NCBI GenBank assembly: GCA_000244995.1
Contig: CM001438.1
Span: 4,054,090 to 4,118,089 of the forward strand
Direction: 5' to 3'
Source of the DNA: Burkholderiales bacterium JOSHI_001
Lineage (GTDB): Bacteria > Pseudomonadota > Gammaproteobacteria > Burkholderiales > Burkholderiaceae_C
Length of the DNA stretch: 64,000 nucleotides
Position 1 is the stretch's first letter, and every line of letters starts with the position of its first letter. The notes under the pieces were generated by a model. That model saw only the letters and a program-made list of their open reading frames with translations, was not told the origin of the DNA and ran no database searches. The position numbers and the translations under genes are program-made. Of this stretch, positions 44,717 through 55,358 are shown one piece after another.

Positions 44717-45496
44717 CTACTTCACCAGCCGGTTCAGGCGCTCGGCGTCGAAGCGCTCGGTGGTGTGGGCGTCCTGCGGCACGCAGTCGCTGGTGGGCAG
44801 TTCGCGCGCGCCGCCCGAGAGCTTCTCGATCGCCTGCCACAGCAGCGCGATCTGGTGCTCGTGGCTGCTGGCGTTGTCGATCAGGCCCTTCATGGCCTGA
44901 GCCACCGGGTCGTCGCCCTGGGTGACGCCATAGGCCGAAAAGCCCATCTTGGCGGCGGCTTCTTCACGCTGCGCATCGCGGCTTTTTTCAACGATGCGCG
45001 CCGGGATGCCCACCGCCGTGGCCCCGGGCGGCACCGCCTGCAGCAACACCGCATTGCTGCCCACGCGCGCGCCGTCACCCACGGTGAAGCCGCCCAGCAC
45101 CTTGGCGCCGGCGCTGACGATCACGCCCTTGCCCAGCGTGGGGTGGCGCTTGGCACCCTTGGCCAGCGAGGTGCCGCCGAGGGTGACGCCCTGGTAGATG
45201 GTGCAGTCGTCGCCCACCTCGGCGGTTTCACCGATGACGACACCGAAACCGTGGTCGATGAAGACGCGGTGGCCCATGGTGGCGCCAGGGTGGATCTCGA
45301 TACCCGTGAGCAAACGCGCCAGGTGGGAGATGAAGCGCCCCAGCCACTTGAAGCCGGCCAGCCAGGCCCGGTGGGCCCAGCGGTGCAGCACCAGCGCGTG
45401 CAGGCCGGGGTAACAGGTGATCACCTCCCAGGTGGAACGCGCGGCGGGGTCGCGCTCGCGGATGCAGGCGATGTCTTCACGCAGGCGGCTGAACAT
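44717..45496 (-). CDS. cysE: serine O-acetyltransferase
   Basis: This 259-residue enzyme acetylates serine for cysteine synthesis. An N-terminal helical domain precedes the left-handed beta-helix of hexapeptide repeats ([24 protein letters not shown] in part, catalytic His in DHG). [22 protein letters not shown] (in part) and VGIPARIV follow. The C-terminal tail after the beta-helix is longer than in the shortest CysE forms. It converges on mog and is followed on the same strand by trmJ upstream, 70 bases away. Confidence 0.94.
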   Translation of the reverse strand: MFSRLREDIACIRERDPAARSTWEVITCYPGLHALVLHRWAHRAWLAGFKWLGRFISHLARLLTGIEIHPGATMGHRVFIDHGFGVVIGETAEVGDDCTIYQGVTLGGTSLAKGAKRHPTLGKGVIVSAGAKVLGGFTVGDGARVGSNAVLLQAVPPGATAVGIPARIVEKSRDAQREEAAAKMGFSAYGVTQGDDPVAQAMKGLIDNASSHEHQIALLWQAIEKLSGGARELPTSDCVPQDAHTTERFDAERLNRLVK

Positions 45497-45566
45497 GGTG
45501 GTTCCGGGCTGAAAAGTGCTTCGCCAGTGTATTCGGGGCCTGCGGATCGTGCAGGCGCTGCGGTCA

Positions 45567-46310
45567 TCAGCGCCTGCCGCGCGCCGCCTCGCCCACCGCG
45601 CGCGCGATGCCGCGCAGGATGTGCACCTCGTCGGCGCTGAGTTCGGCCCGGTTGAGCAACTGGTTCAGCCGCGGCATCAGCTTCTTGGGCGAGGCCGGGT
45701 CCAGGAAGCCGATGTCCACCAGCACCTGCTGCCAGTGCGACAGCACGCCCTGCACCGCGCTGGCGTCGGCCAGCTGGGTGGGCGCGGTGCGCGGCGCCAC
45801 GGCATGGCTGCCCAGGGCCTGGCGCCATTCGTAGGCGATGACTTGCACCGCCTGGGCCAGGTTCAGCGAACCATAGGCTTCTTCGGCCGGGATGCTGAGG
45901 CAGGTGTGGCAGCGGTACACGTCGTCGTTGGAAAGCCCGAAGCGTTCGGTGCCGAACACGAAACCCAGCACCTCGCCACGTTCGGTGCGGCCCGCCACAC
46001 GGGTGGGCAGGTGGTCCCGCGGGCTGGAGGTGGGCGGGCCGAAGTCGCGTGGGGTCATGGCCGTGGCCAAGGCGTGGGTCACGCCCGCCAGGGCTTCTTC
46101 CAGCGTGTCCACCACCCGGGCCTGGGTCAGCACGTCGGCCGCACCGCTGGCCATGGCCACCGCGTCGGCGTGGCGGCACACATCGGCCAGGCGTGGGCGC
46201 ACCAGCACCAAGTGCGTGAAACCCATCACCTTGATCGCCCGCGCGGCCGCGCCCACGTTGCCGGCGTGCTTGGGCTGCACCAGGATGAAGCGGGTGGGGT
46301 CGGGGGTCAT
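45567..46310 (-). CDS. trmJ: tRNA (cytidine/uridine-2'-O-)-methyltransferase TrmJ
   Basis: This 247-residue SPOUT enzyme methylates the ribose at position 32 of several tRNAs. It has [21 protein letters not shown] (in part) at the start, the knotted SAM site [19 protein letters not shown] (in part) and [17 protein letters not shown], plus a C-terminal helical extension. The ATG at 46310 directly precedes the first conserved strand. It diverges from suhB over 153 bases, in which a TAAAAT box at 46346 could be the suhB -10. Confidence 0.93.
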   Translation of the reverse strand: MTPDPTRFILVQPKHAGNVGAAARAIKVMGFTHLVLVRPRLADVCRHADAVAMASGAADVLTQARVVDTLEEALAGVTHALATAMTPRDFGPPTSSPRDHLPTRVAGRTERGEVLGFVFGTERFGLSNDDVYRCHTCLSIPAEEAYGSLNLAQAVQVIAYEWRQALGSHAVAPRTAPTQLADASAVQGVLSHWQQVLVDIGFLDPASPKKLMPRLNQLLNRAELSADEVHILRGIARAVGEAARGRR

Positions 46311-46463
46311 GGAGGCTGGCTTCGTCCGGGAGGAACCGGGGCGGCTAAAATTCGGGTTTTCGCGCAGATCGTGTCCTTTGCGATTGTCGCCGCGACGCTC
46401 TTTGCCCCCGCCAGCCCTTGCCACTTCGCCGTGCCCCCCCGCCACGGCCCCAGGACGCCTTCC

Positions 46464-47420
46464 ATGTCGCAGCAGTCGCTTCACCCCATGCTCAACATCG
46501 CCATCAAGGCGGCACGCGCAGCGGGTTCCATCATCAACCGCGCGGCGCTGGACGTGGAAAAGCTGCAGGTGCACAGCAAGGGACCGAACGACTTCGTCAC
46601 CGAGGTGGACCAGGCGGCCGAGGTGGCCATCATCGACACCCTGCTGGCCGCCTACCCCGACCACGGCATCCTGGCCGAAGAGTCGGGCCGCGCACGCGGC
46701 AACAAGAAGAGCGAATTCGTCTGGATCATCGACCCGCTGGACGGCACCACCAACTTCGTGCACGGCCTGCCCATCTACGCGGTGTCCATCGCGCTGGCGC
46801 ACCGCAACGTGGTGCAGCAGGCGGTGGTGTACGACCCCGCCCGCAACGACCTGTTCTACGCCTCGCGCGGGCGCGGCGCCTTCCTGAACGACCGCCGGCT
46901 GCGCGTGTCCAAGCGCACCCGCCTGGCGCAAAGCCTGGTGGGCACGGGCTTCCCCTTCCGCCGCGGCGACAACTTCCGCCGCTACCTGGAAATGTTCGAG
47001 ACCGTGATGCAGGAATGCGCCGGCGTGCGCCGCCCGGGCGCCGCGGCCCTGGACCTGTGCTACGTGGCCGCGGGCTGGTACGACGGCTTCTTCGAGGTGG
47101 GCCTGAACCCCTGGGACATGGCCGCGGGCTCGTTGATGATCACCGAGGCCGGCGGCCTGATGGGCAACTTCACCGGCGAGGCCGACTTCCTGTTCCAGCG
47201 CGAAGCGGTGGCGGGCACGCCCAAGGTCTATGGCCAGTTGGTGCAGTTGCTGGCGCCCTACAGCCGCGTGATCAAGAACGACGCCCCCGAGGCGGACGCG
47301 GACGACGCCGCTGTCACCCCAGAGGCCGCTCTGGCGGCCACGGAAGCCGGGGCCGATGCCGCATCGATGGCCGAGCCTGCCAAGCGCGTGGCCAAGCGCA
47401 TCGTGGCCAAGAAGGACTGA
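46464..47420 (+). CDS. suhB: inositol-phosphate phosphatase family protein (SuhB)
   Basis: This 318-residue Mg-dependent phosphatase, also an rRNA transcription factor in E. coli, has the metal-site motifs [20 protein letters not shown] and, later, [17 protein letters not shown]. The final ~45 residues are an Ala/Glu-rich tail ending in [12 protein letters not shown], longer than usual. It diverges from trmJ, a common pairing, and its stop abuts the convergent ABC exporter gene. Confidence 0.92.
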   Translation: MSQQSLHPMLNIAIKAARAAGSIINRAALDVEKLQVHSKGPNDFVTEVDQAAEVAIIDTLLAAYPDHGILAEESGRARGNKKSEFVWIIDPLDGTTNFVHGLPIYAVSIALAHRNVVQQAVVYDPARNDLFYASRGRGAFLNDRRLRVSKRTRLAQSLVGTGFPFRRGDNFRRYLEMFETVMQECAGVRRPGAAALDLCYVAAGWYDGFFEVGLNPWDMAAGSLMITEAGGLMGNFTGEADFLFQREAVAGTPKVYGQLVQLLAPYSRVIKNDAPEADADDAAVTPEAALAATEAGADAASMAEPAKRVAKRIVAKKD

Positions 47421-49577
47421 TCAGGCCCCAAGGGCCACCGCCACCGGCGCCAGCCCGCGCGGCATGGCCGCCGGCGCCGCCGCCACCAGCCGACCGCCCT
47501 GCAGGTGCAGCACCCGCTGCGCCATGCGGATGGTCTCCGGCCGGTGGGCGATGACGATGCGGGTGAGCCGCAGGCCCTGGATGGCCTGGTTCACCGCCTG
47601 TTCATTGAAGATGTCCAGGTGGCTGGTGGCTTCGTCCAGCACCAGCACGTGGGGGCGCCGGTACAGCGCCCGCGCCAGCAGGATGCGCTGCTTCTGCCCG
47701 CCCGACAGCCCGGTGCCGATGTCGCCCACCAGCGTGGCATAGCCCATGGGCATGCGCTCGATCTCCTCGTGCACCGCGGCCAAACGCGCCACCTCGGCGA
47801 TGCGCTGCGCGTCGGGCTGCGGGTCGAAGAAGCAGATGTTGTCGGCAATGCTGCCGGTGAACAAGGTGTCGTCCTGCATCACCGTGCCCACCTGGGCGCG
47901 CCAGCGGTCCGCCCCCAGGCTGCGCAGCGGCACGCCGTCCACCCGCACCTCGCCCTGCGTGGGTGGCAGCAGGCCCAGCATCAGCTTCACCAGCGTGGTC
48001 TTGCCGCCCCCGGACGCGCCGGTGATGGCCACGCATTCGCCGGGTTCGATGCGGAAGGACACGTCGTGCAGCACGTCCGGCTCGTTCGCGGCATAGCGGT
48101 AGGCCACGCCCTGCAGCTCGATGCCGGGCGGCGTGGCGTCCGCCGCCGGCTCGGCCAGGGCCAGGCCCTGGGCTTCGCCGCGCGGCTCGGGCGCGGTGTG
48201 AACGATGTCGGCCACCCGTTCCAGGTGCAGGCCCAGCAGGCGCAGCTCGAACAGCTTGTCGATCAGCGCGGCAAAGCGGCTGATCATCTGGTCCTGGTAG
48301 CTCAGGAATGCGAACAGCATGCCCAAGCTGAAGCGCTGGTCCAGCACCGCGCGCGCGGCCAGCCACACCAGCAGCACATGCAGGGCGCCGAACAGCAGGT
48401 CGTTGGCCCCCTGCTGCGCAATGCCCAGGCGCTTTTCACGCAGGCCCGCGTTGAACTCGTCGGCCAGCATGTTCTGCCAGCCCATGCGGCGCTCGGCGGC
48501 GCGGCCGAACAGGCGCACCGTCTGCAGGCCGCGCGCACTTTCCATCAGGTGGCTTTGCTGCCGCGCCTGGCAGGTCAGGCGTTCGGCCGCGGCGTTGCGC
48601 TGGGCCGGGTAGAAGGCCAGCTTCAGCAGCCCGTACAGCGCCACCGCGCCCAGCGCCAATGCGGTGAGCGTGGGGCTGTAGACCGTCATCATGGCCAGGG
48701 TGCCCAGCACCAGCGCACCGTCCACCACCGCCTGCACGAAGCCGTGCGTCAGCGTGTTCTGGATGACGCTCACCGAGCTGAAGTTCTGCAGGATGGCGCC
48801 CAGGTGGCGCTTCTCGAACCAGTCCAGCGGCAGTCGCAGCAGGTGGCCCAGCACCTGGCCCAACCACTGGAAGTTCAGGTGGGTGGACAGCTTCACCACC
48901 AGCCAGCTGCGCAGCGCCGCCACCGCCGCACGCAGGGCCACCAGCAGGCCGAAGCCCAGTCCCAGCACCAGCAGCAGGTCGTGGTCGGCGGCCAACAAGG
49001 CGTGGTCCACGGTCCACTGCAACTGGAAGGGCGTGGACACGGCCAGCACTTCCAGCGCCAGCGCCATCAGCAGCACCTGGGCCACCCCGCCGCCCAGGCC
49101 CCGCACCGGGCCGATGAGCGAGCGCAGGCGGATGGGGCGCTGTTCCTTCTCGGGCTTGAAGTCGGCCGCCGGCTCCAGTTCCAGCGCCACACCGGAAAAG
49201 TGCTTGCCCAGTTCGGCCAGGGTGAAGCGGCGCTCGCCCACCGCGGGGTCGTGCACCACCGCGGTCTGGCCGCGCACCGCCTTCAGCACCACGAAGTGGT
49301 TCATGTCCCAGTGCAGCAGGCAGGGCGTGTGCAACTCGCCCAGCTGGGCTGGTTCCAGCCGCAGCGCGCGGCCCTGCAGTTGCAGGCTGTCGGCCATGGC
49401 CAGCACGCTGGCCAGGGTGCTGCCCTTGCGCGACACCGGAAAACGCCGCCGCAGCTCCGACAGGCTGAAGCGGTGGCCGTGGAAGGCGGCCACCATCGCC
49501 AGGCAGGCCAGGCCGCATTCGGCGGCTTCCATCTGCAGCAGCACCGGCAGGCGCTGGCCCAGGCCGATGGCGGCCAT
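47421..49577 (-). CDS. peptidase-C39 ABC exporter (bacteriocin/colicin V type)
   Basis: This 718-residue inner-membrane protein joins three domains. The C39 cysteine protease (1-130) has QMEAAECGLACLAMV with the catalytic Cys, and DMNHFVVLKAV with His and VHDPAVG with Asp. An ABC transmembrane domain (~150-440) follows. The nucleotide-binding domain has GASGGGKTTLVKLMLG, LSGGQKQR and LVLDEATSHLD. Such proteins cut double-glycine leaders and export the peptide. The start at 49577 overlaps the stop of the HlyD gene by one base (TGATG). I find no double-glycine precursor gene nearby; the substrate may be encoded elsewhere. Confidence 0.92.
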   Translation of the reverse strand: MAAIGLGQRLPVLLQMEAAECGLACLAMVAAFHGHRFSLSELRRRFPVSRKGSTLASVLAMADSLQLQGRALRLEPAQLGELHTPCLLHWDMNHFVVLKAVRGQTAVVHDPAVGERRFTLAELGKHFSGVALELEPAADFKPEKEQRPIRLRSLIGPVRGLGGGVAQVLLMALALEVLAVSTPFQLQWTVDHALLAADHDLLLVLGLGFGLLVALRAAVAALRSWLVVKLSTHLNFQWLGQVLGHLLRLPLDWFEKRHLGAILQNFSSVSVIQNTLTHGFVQAVVDGALVLGTLAMMTVYSPTLTALALGAVALYGLLKLAFYPAQRNAAAERLTCQARQQSHLMESARGLQTVRLFGRAAERRMGWQNMLADEFNAGLREKRLGIAQQGANDLLFGALHVLLVWLAARAVLDQRFSLGMLFAFLSYQDQMISRFAALIDKLFELRLLGLHLERVADIVHTAPEPRGEAQGLALAEPAADATPPGIELQGVAYRYAANEPDVLHDVSFRIEPGECVAITGASGGGKTTLVKLMLGLLPPTQGEVRVDGVPLRSLGADRWRAQVGTVMQDDTLFTGSIADNICFFDPQPDAQRIAEVARLAAVHEEIERMPMGYATLVGDIGTGLSGGQKQRILLARALYRRPHVLVLDEATSHLDIFNEQAVNQAIQGLRLTRIVIAHRPETIRMAQRVLHLQGGRLVAAAPAAMPRGLAPVAVALGA

Positions 49578-50833
49578 CACAGCGGCCTCCCGGTCAGGGC
49601 GGACAGCGGCTGGAAGGCCCATTGGTACAGTTTTCTCTGCTCCAGCGCCAAGGTGGCTGTCAGCAGCATGCCGGCGGGCAGCGCCACCGGCAGGCCCTGC
49701 ACGGTCACGGCCTGCTGCGCCAGCGCCACCCGCACCCGGTACAGCGGCGTGCCGGCCGGCGCGCCGGCCACACGCTGGGCTTCGCCGGCCGGCAGCGGCG
49801 TGGCGGCCAGCTCACGCACCTGGCCGTCGAAGCTGCCGTACTTTTCATGCGGGAAGGCCTCGTAGCGCAGCTTCACGGTGGCACCGGGCTTCGCCAGGCC
49901 GAGTGCGCGGCCGGGCAGCCAGAGCTCAGCCTCCATGGCGCTGTCGGCCGGCAGCAGGCGGGCCAGCACCTGGCCGGGCGCCACGGCCTGGCCGGTCTGC
50001 GCCACCAGGGCGCTGACCCGGCCGGCACGCGGCGCGCGCACGAACCACTGGCGCAGTGCTTCGGCCTCGGCGCCCTGCTGGGCCAGTTGCGCCAGTTCGC
50101 GTTGCAGGGCCTGGGCTTCGCGGGCCTGGCGGCTGGCGGCTTCCTGCTGCTCGTCGCGCAGGGGCTGCACCTGGGCCTGCAGCGAGGCCTTCTCGCGCTT
50201 CAGCGCGCCCAGGCGGCTGCGCTGGTCCAGTGCTTCGGCGCCGCGGTCGCGCGCCATCATGGCCGACACGAACTGGGTCGCCGCCAGGCGGTCGAAGGTG
50301 GCGGCGCTTTCTTCGGCCAGCGCGGCGCGCTGGGCCTGCAGCGCGATGTCTGCGTCCAGTTGCGCCACCTGCCGGTTCAGTTCTGCGATTCGCGCGTCCA
50401 GCGCCTGCTGACGCTGCTTCAGCTGCACCTGGCCCTGGCGCAGTTCTTCGTTCAGCGAGGCCTGGCGCTGCGCCAGCGCACCCTGCACCACGGCCTGGGT
50501 GTTGCCCTGGGCGGTGTGGCGCTCGCCGGACACGACCAGCAGCACGTCACCTTCACCCACCTGCTGGCCTTCACGCACCCGCGCTTCGGTCACCACGCCG
50601 GCGCCGGCGGCGGCCACGTCGGCCAGGCCCCCGGCCGGCACGGTGTGGCCGGACACGGTTTCCTGGCGCGCGAAGCCGAGCGTGAAGAAGCCCCACAGTG
50701 CCAGCGCCACGCCGCCCAGCAGCACCGCGCCGATCAGCAGCATCGGGAAGTCGTGGGTGAGGATGATCTCGCCCTGAAGGCGCTGGCGCCGGAAGGCCAG
50801 GGCCTCGGCTCGGAACAGTGGCGGTGGGTTCAT
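49577..50833 (-). CDS. HlyD-family adaptor of the C39 exporter
   Basis: This 418-residue membrane-fusion protein of the CvaA/RaxA kind has a short cytoplasmic N-terminus ([19 protein letters not shown]), one transmembrane helix (~30-55) and a lipoyl half-motif ([20 protein letters not shown] in part). A long coiled-coil hairpin (~110-255) and the second lipoyl and barrel part ([18 protein letters not shown]) follow. It is coupled to the C39 ABC gene. The 91-base gap to the divergent mutS shows nothing notable. An outer-membrane TolC partner must come from elsewhere. Confidence 0.9.
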   Translation of the reverse strand: MNPPPLFRAEALAFRRQRLQGEIILTHDFPMLLIGAVLLGGVALALWGFFTLGFARQETVSGHTVPAGGLADVAAAGAGVVTEARVREGQQVGEGDVLLVVSGERHTAQGNTQAVVQGALAQRQASLNEELRQGQVQLKQRQQALDARIAELNRQVAQLDADIALQAQRAALAEESAATFDRLAATQFVSAMMARDRGAEALDQRSRLGALKREKASLQAQVQPLRDEQQEAASRQAREAQALQRELAQLAQQGAEAEALRQWFVRAPRAGRVSALVAQTGQAVAPGQVLARLLPADSAMEAELWLPGRALGLAKPGATVKLRYEAFPHEKYGSFDGQVRELAATPLPAGEAQRVAGAPAGTPLYRVRVALAQQAVTVQGLPVALPAGMLLTATLALEQRKLYQWAFQPLSALTGRPL

Positions 50834-50924
50834 CGCGGCTCCCCAGGCTGGTTTCAGCGATGATAGGAACCCGCGCCGGGGGGCTTATCCCCAGCAGCCA
50901 CCCCTAGTTCCGCTACCGCTTCCG

Positions 50925-53537
50925 ATGAGTTCCGCCCCGGCGACCGCTTCGCCCCCGCCCGTCGCCGACCTGGCCGGCCACACCCCCATGATGGCGCAGT
51001 ACCTGCGCATCAAGGCCGAGCACCCGGACACCCTGGTGTTCTACCGCATGGGCGACTTCTACGAGCTGTTCTACGACGACGCCCGGCGTGCCAACGCGCT
51101 GCTGGACATCACCCTCACCACGCGCGGGGCCAGCGGCGGCGAGCCGGTGGTGATGGCCGGCGTGCCCGTTCATTCGGTGGAAAGCTACCTGGGCCGGCTG
51201 ATCAAGCTGGGCGAATCGGTCGCGGTGGCCGAGCAGGTGGGCGACGTGGCCACCGCCAAGGGACCGGTGGAACGCAAGGTGGTGCGCGTGGTCACCCCCG
51301 GCACGGTGACCGACAGCGAGCTGATGTCCGAGCGCAGCGACACCCTGCTGCTGGCCATCACCAAACAACGCGCCACCTGGGGCCTGGCCTGGCTGGGTGT
51401 GTCCAGCGGGCAATTGGGTTTGAGCGAGTGCGGTGAGGCCGATCTGGCGGCCGCCCTGGCCCGCCTGGACCCGGCCGAGTTGCTGGTGGACCGCGACGAC
51501 CTGCCCCCGGCCGTGCTGCAGCACCGCGCCGCTCGCACCCCGCGCCCGGCCTGGCAGTGGGACAGCGCCCTCGGTGCGCGCAAGCTGTGCGAACAGCTTC
51601 GCGTGGCCTCGCTGGCCGGCTTCAACGCCCAGGAACTGCGCGTGGCCCATGGCGCCGCCGCCGCGCTGCTGGCCTATGCCGAACGCACGCAAGGCCAGGC
51701 CCTGGCGCATGTGACCGCCCTGACGGTGGAACGCAGCGACGACCTGATCGCCCTGCCGCCCAGCACGCTGCGCAACCTGGAGCTGACCCAGACCCTGCGC
51801 GGCGAAGATTCGCCCACCCTGCTGTCGCTGCTGGACCGCTGCGCCACCGGCATGGGCAGCCGGCTGCTTCGCCACTGGATGACGCACCCGCTGCGCGACC
51901 GCGGGCCCGCCAGCGCGCGGCACGAGGCCATTGCGCAATTGCTGGCACAAGGCTTCGGCCCGTTGCGCGAGGCCTTGCGCGGCGTGAGCGATGTGGAACG
52001 TATCACCGCGCGCACCGCGCTGCGCCAGGTGCGCCCGCGTGAACTGGCCGGCCTGCGCGCCACCCTGGGCCTGGCGCCCGCGCTGGCCCAGGCCGTGCCC
52101 TCGGGTGCGGCGGCGCTGCTGGACCAGTTGCGCGCGGGCCTGAACGCACCGGACGCCGTGGCCCACGCCTTGCGCGCCATCGCCGACGAACCCGCCGCGC
52201 TGCTGCGCGAAGGCGGGGTCATCGCCAGCGGCTTCGACGCCGACCTGGACGAGCTGCGTGGCATCGGCGAGAACTGCGACGCCTTCCTGCTGGAATTGGA
52301 GCAACGCGAACGCGCCCGCACCGGCATCAACAACCTGCGGGTGCAGTTCAACCGCGTGCACGGCTTCTACATCGAGGTGACCGCCGGCCAGGTGGACAAG
52401 GTGCCGGCCGACTACCAGCGCCGCCAGACCATGAAGAACGCCGAGCGCTACATCACGCCGGAATTGAAGACCTTCGAGGACAAGGCGCTGTCGGCGCAGG
52501 AACGCGCGCTGGCGCGCGAGAAGCTGCTGTACGAGCAGTTGCTGGACACGCTGCAGGCCTTCCTGTCGCCGCTGTCGGCGCTGGCGCGCTCGCTCGCCGC
52601 GCTGGACGCGCTGGCCACCCTGGCCGAACGCGCGGCCACGCTGGGCTGGTGCCGTCCTCAATTCGTCAGCCACCCCTGCATCGACATCCTCGCCGGCCGC
52701 CACCCGGTGGTGCAAGCCCGCCTGGCCGAGACCGGCGCCGGCGACTTCATCCCCAACGACTGCCGGCTGGACGCGCGCACCCGCATGCTGGTGATCACCG
52801 GGCCGAACATGGGCGGCAAAAGCACCTTCATGCGTCAGGTGGCGCTGGTGTGCCTGCTGGCGGCCATGGGTTCCTACGTGCCGGCCAGCGAATGCCGGCT
52901 GGGGCCGCTGGACGCCATCCACACCCGCATCGGCGCGGCCGACGACCTGGCCAATGCGCAAAGTACCTTCATGGTCGAGATGACCGAGGCCAGCGCCATC
53001 CTGCACGCGGCCACCGAACACAGCCTGGTGCTGATGGACGAGATCGGCCGCGGCACCAGCACCTTCGACGGCCTGGCCCTGGCCGGCGCCATCGCCAGCC
53101 ACCTGCACGAACGCAACAAGGCCTTCACCCTGTTCGCCACCCACTATTTCGAGCTGACCGAGTTCCCGCGCAAGCACGCCCGCGCGCTGAACATGCATGT
53201 CAGCGCCACCGAAGCGGGCGACGACATCGTCTTCCTGCATGAAATCCAGGCCGGCCCGGCCAGCCGCAGCTATGGCGTGCAGGTGGCGCGCCTGGCCGGC
53301 ATGCCGGGGTCCATCGTGCGCCAGGCCCAGGCCACGCTCACGGCCCTGGAAGCGCAGCAGCACAGCGCCGATGCGCAGGTGGACCTGTTCGCTGCGCCGC
53401 CACCCGCCGCTGCGCCCACCGAACCCAGCGCGGTGGAAGCCGCGCTGGCCCAGATCGACCCCGACACCCTCACGCCGCGCGACGCCCTGGACGCGCTGTA
53501 CCGATTGAAATCCCTGAACCCAACGACCACGTCATGA
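50925..53537 (+). CDS. mutS: DNA mismatch repair protein MutS
   Basis: This 870-residue mismatch sensor has the N-terminal mismatch-binding motif [15 protein letters not shown] (Phe-x-Glu), connector, lever and clamp regions ([18 protein letters not shown] in part) and the ATPase with Walker [14 protein letters not shown]. It also has the [12 protein letters not shown] Walker B and a C-terminal Ala/Pro linker with the [12 protein letters not shown] tetramerisation tail. Its stop overlaps the next ATG by four bases. Confidence 0.97.
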   Translation: MSSAPATASPPPVADLAGHTPMMAQYLRIKAEHPDTLVFYRMGDFYELFYDDARRANALLDITLTTRGASGGEPVVMAGVPVHSVESYLGRLIKLGESVAVAEQVGDVATAKGPVERKVVRVVTPGTVTDSELMSERSDTLLLAITKQRATWGLAWLGVSSGQLGLSECGEADLAAALARLDPAELLVDRDDLPPAVLQHRAARTPRPAWQWDSALGARKLCEQLRVASLAGFNAQELRVAHGAAAALLAYAERTQGQALAHVTALTVERSDDLIALPPSTLRNLELTQTLRGEDSPTLLSLLDRCATGMGSRLLRHWMTHPLRDRGPASARHEAIAQLLAQGFGPLREALRGVSDVERITARTALRQVRPRELAGLRATLGLAPALAQAVPSGAAALLDQLRAGLNAPDAVAHALRAIADEPAALLREGGVIASGFDADLDELRGIGENCDAFLLELEQRERARTGINNLRVQFNRVHGFYIEVTAGQVDKVPADYQRRQTMKNAERYITPELKTFEDKALSAQERALAREKLLYEQLLDTLQAFLSPLSALARSLAALDALATLAERAATLGWCRPQFVSHPCIDILAGRHPVVQARLAETGAGDFIPNDCRLDARTRMLVITGPNMGGKSTFMRQVALVCLLAAMGSYVPASECRLGPLDAIHTRIGAADDLANAQSTFMVEMTEASAILHAATEHSLVLMDEIGRGTSTFDGLALAGAIASHLHERNKAFTLFATHYFELTEFPRKHARALNMHVSATEAGDDIVFLHEIQAGPASRSYGVQVARLAGMPGSIVRQAQATLTALEAQQHSADAQVDLFAAPPPAAAPTEPSAVEAALAQIDPDTLTPRDALDALYRLKSLNPTTTS

Positions 53538-54370
53538 CCTATTGCATCGGCATCCGCCTGAACGCCGGCCTGGTGTTCCTGTCCGACTCGCGCACCAACG
53601 CGGGCATGGACCAGATCAGCACCTACCGCAAGATGATGATTTACGAGAAGCCGGGCGACCGCTTCATCGTGCTGCTGTCGGCAGGCAACCTGTCCATCAG
53701 CCAGTCGGTGCGCGAAATCCTGCAGGTGGAAAAGCTGGACCGCGGGCCGCACGAAACACCACTCACACTCTGGAACGCCGAGAGCATGTTCGACGTGGCC
53801 CGCGTGCTGGGCAGCGCGGTGCGGCGCGTGTACGAGCAGGACGGCCCCTCGCTGAAGGCCGCGGGCATCGACTTCAACGCCAGCATGATCCTGGGTGGCC
53901 AGATCCAGGGCGAGGCCATGCGCCTGTTCCTGGTGTACTCGGCCGGCAACTTCATCGAGGCCACACGCGAGACCTGCTACTTCCAGGTGGGTGAATCCAA
54001 GTACGGCAAGCCGGTGCTGGACCGCCTGATCAACCCGTCCACCGGCCTAGACACCGCCGCCAAATGCGCCCTGGTGTCGATGGATTCCACGCTGAAATCC
54101 AACCTGTCGGTGGGCCTGCCGCTGGACCTGATGGTCTACCGCGAAGGCACGTTCCAGAGCGACCAGCACGTGTGCATCGACGAGTCCAACCCCTACTTCC
54201 AGATGGTGCACAGCACCTGGGGCCAGCGCCTGCGCGAGGTGTTCGAAAGCATGGACGACCCGCAGTGGGACGTGGGCGACGGCGGCTCCACCACCCACCC
54301 GCTGCGGGTGGCCTCGGCGCGCTACGAACCGATGCGCAAGATCAGCCACCCGGGCGAAAAAATAGTCTGA
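53534..54370 (+). CDS. Anbu-type bacterial proteasome-like peptidase
   Basis: This 278-residue Ntn-hydrolase of the Anbu family has an N-terminal [20 protein letters not shown] (in part). It places Thr2 as nucleophile after Met removal, and Asp and Lys regions follow (DSRTNAG, YRKMMIY). The family forms a lock-washer-shaped oligomer. Anbu is usually linked to an ATP-grasp/alpha-E/transglutaminase set; here it lies between mutS and a hydrolase, overlapping both. That placement is less common and leaves its partners unknown. Confidence 0.93.
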   Translation: MTYCIGIRLNAGLVFLSDSRTNAGMDQISTYRKMMIYEKPGDRFIVLLSAGNLSISQSVREILQVEKLDRGPHETPLTLWNAESMFDVARVLGSAVRRVYEQDGPSLKAAGIDFNASMILGGQIQGEAMRLFLVYSAGNFIEATRETCYFQVGESKYGKPVLDRLINPSTGLDTAAKCALVSMDSTLKSNLSVGLPLDLMVYREGTFQSDQHVCIDESNPYFQMVHSTWGQRLREVFESMDDPQWDVGDGGSTTHPLRVASARYEPMRKISHPGEKIV

Positions 54371-55200
54371 TGCCCCGCCAAGCACCGGCCGCGGGCCAGC
54401 GCGGCACCATCGTCTTTTCCCACGGCAACAGCTTCCCCGGCGGCACCTATGCGGCGCTGTTCCCGGCCTGGGAAGCGGCCGGCTACACCGTCAAGGCGGT
54501 GGACCGTTTTGGCCACGACCCGGCCCACCCCGTCACCAGCAATTGGCCGCAATTGCGCGAACAACTGGCCGAGTTCATCCGCCGCGAAGCCGGCGGCAGC
54601 CCGGTCTGGCTGGTGGGGCATTCGCTGGGCGGCGTGCTCAGCCTGATGGTGGCCAGCCGCCACCCGGAACTGGTGCGCGGCCTGGTGATGCTGGATTCAC
54701 CCGTGGTGACCGGCTGGCGCGCGCACAGCCTGCAGGTGGCCAAGGCCACGGGCCTGGTGAAGCGCGTGTCGCCCGGGCGGGTGTCGCAAAAGCGCCGCCA
54801 CCACTGGCCCAGTGCACAGGCGGCGCACGATCACTTCGCGGGGAAAAGCGCCTTCGCCCGCTGGGCCCCGGGCGTGCTGGCCGACTACATCCGTTCCGGC
54901 ATGGTGCCGGCAGGCGACGGCGGCGTGGCGCTGGCCTTCGACCGCGACATTGAAACCCGCATCTACAACACCCTGCCGCACCACCTGGGCAGCCTGCTGA
55001 AAAAACACCCGCCGCGCTGCGCTGTGGGCTTCGTGGCCGGCACCCAGTCGGTGGAAATCCGCCAGGTGGGCCTGGCCACCACCAAGGCCCTGGTGCGCGA
55101 GCGCCTGCGCTGGCTGGAAGGCACGCACCTGTTCCCGATGGAAAAGCCCGCGCAAACCGCCGCCATGGTGCTGGAACTGCTGGCGTCGATGCCGGGCTGA
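54370..55200 (+). CDS. alpha/beta-fold hydrolase
   Basis: This 276-residue cytoplasmic hydrolase has an oxyanion-loop HGNSFPGGTY and the nucleophile elbow VGHSLGGVLS. An acid region lies near FVAGTQSVEIR and the catalytic His is probably in EGTHLFPMEKP. The ATG overlaps the Anbu stop by one base. The substrate is unknown; members include esterases and haloperoxidase-like enzymes. Translational coupling with Anbu suggests a joint function, but none is established. Confidence 0.88.
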   Translation: MPRQAPAAGQRGTIVFSHGNSFPGGTYAALFPAWEAAGYTVKAVDRFGHDPAHPVTSNWPQLREQLAEFIRREAGGSPVWLVGHSLGGVLSLMVASRHPELVRGLVMLDSPVVTGWRAHSLQVAKATGLVKRVSPGRVSQKRRHHWPSAQAAHDHFAGKSAFARWAPGVLADYIRSGMVPAGDGGVALAFDRDIETRIYNTLPHHLGSLLKKHPPRCAVGFVAGTQSVEIRQVGLATTKALVRERLRWLEGTHLFPMEKPAQTAAMVLELLASMPG

Positions 55201-55358
55201 CCCTCGAAGGGGCCGGGGCGGACGTGCGGTCTGCCTCAAAAATCGGCGCCAAGCCCGCGTCAACAAACACAATTTCGGCTTCCAGCGGCCTACCATCGGT
55301 GTCCGATAACCCCCCGTCTCAGGGTGGGCCGGATGGAGCCTGCGCGCAGCGCCGACCG

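Noticed and set aside
50913-53363. A long minus-strand open frame opposite mutS
   Set aside because: MutS motifs are unambiguous on the plus strand; the antisense frame is an artefact of strong GC bias.
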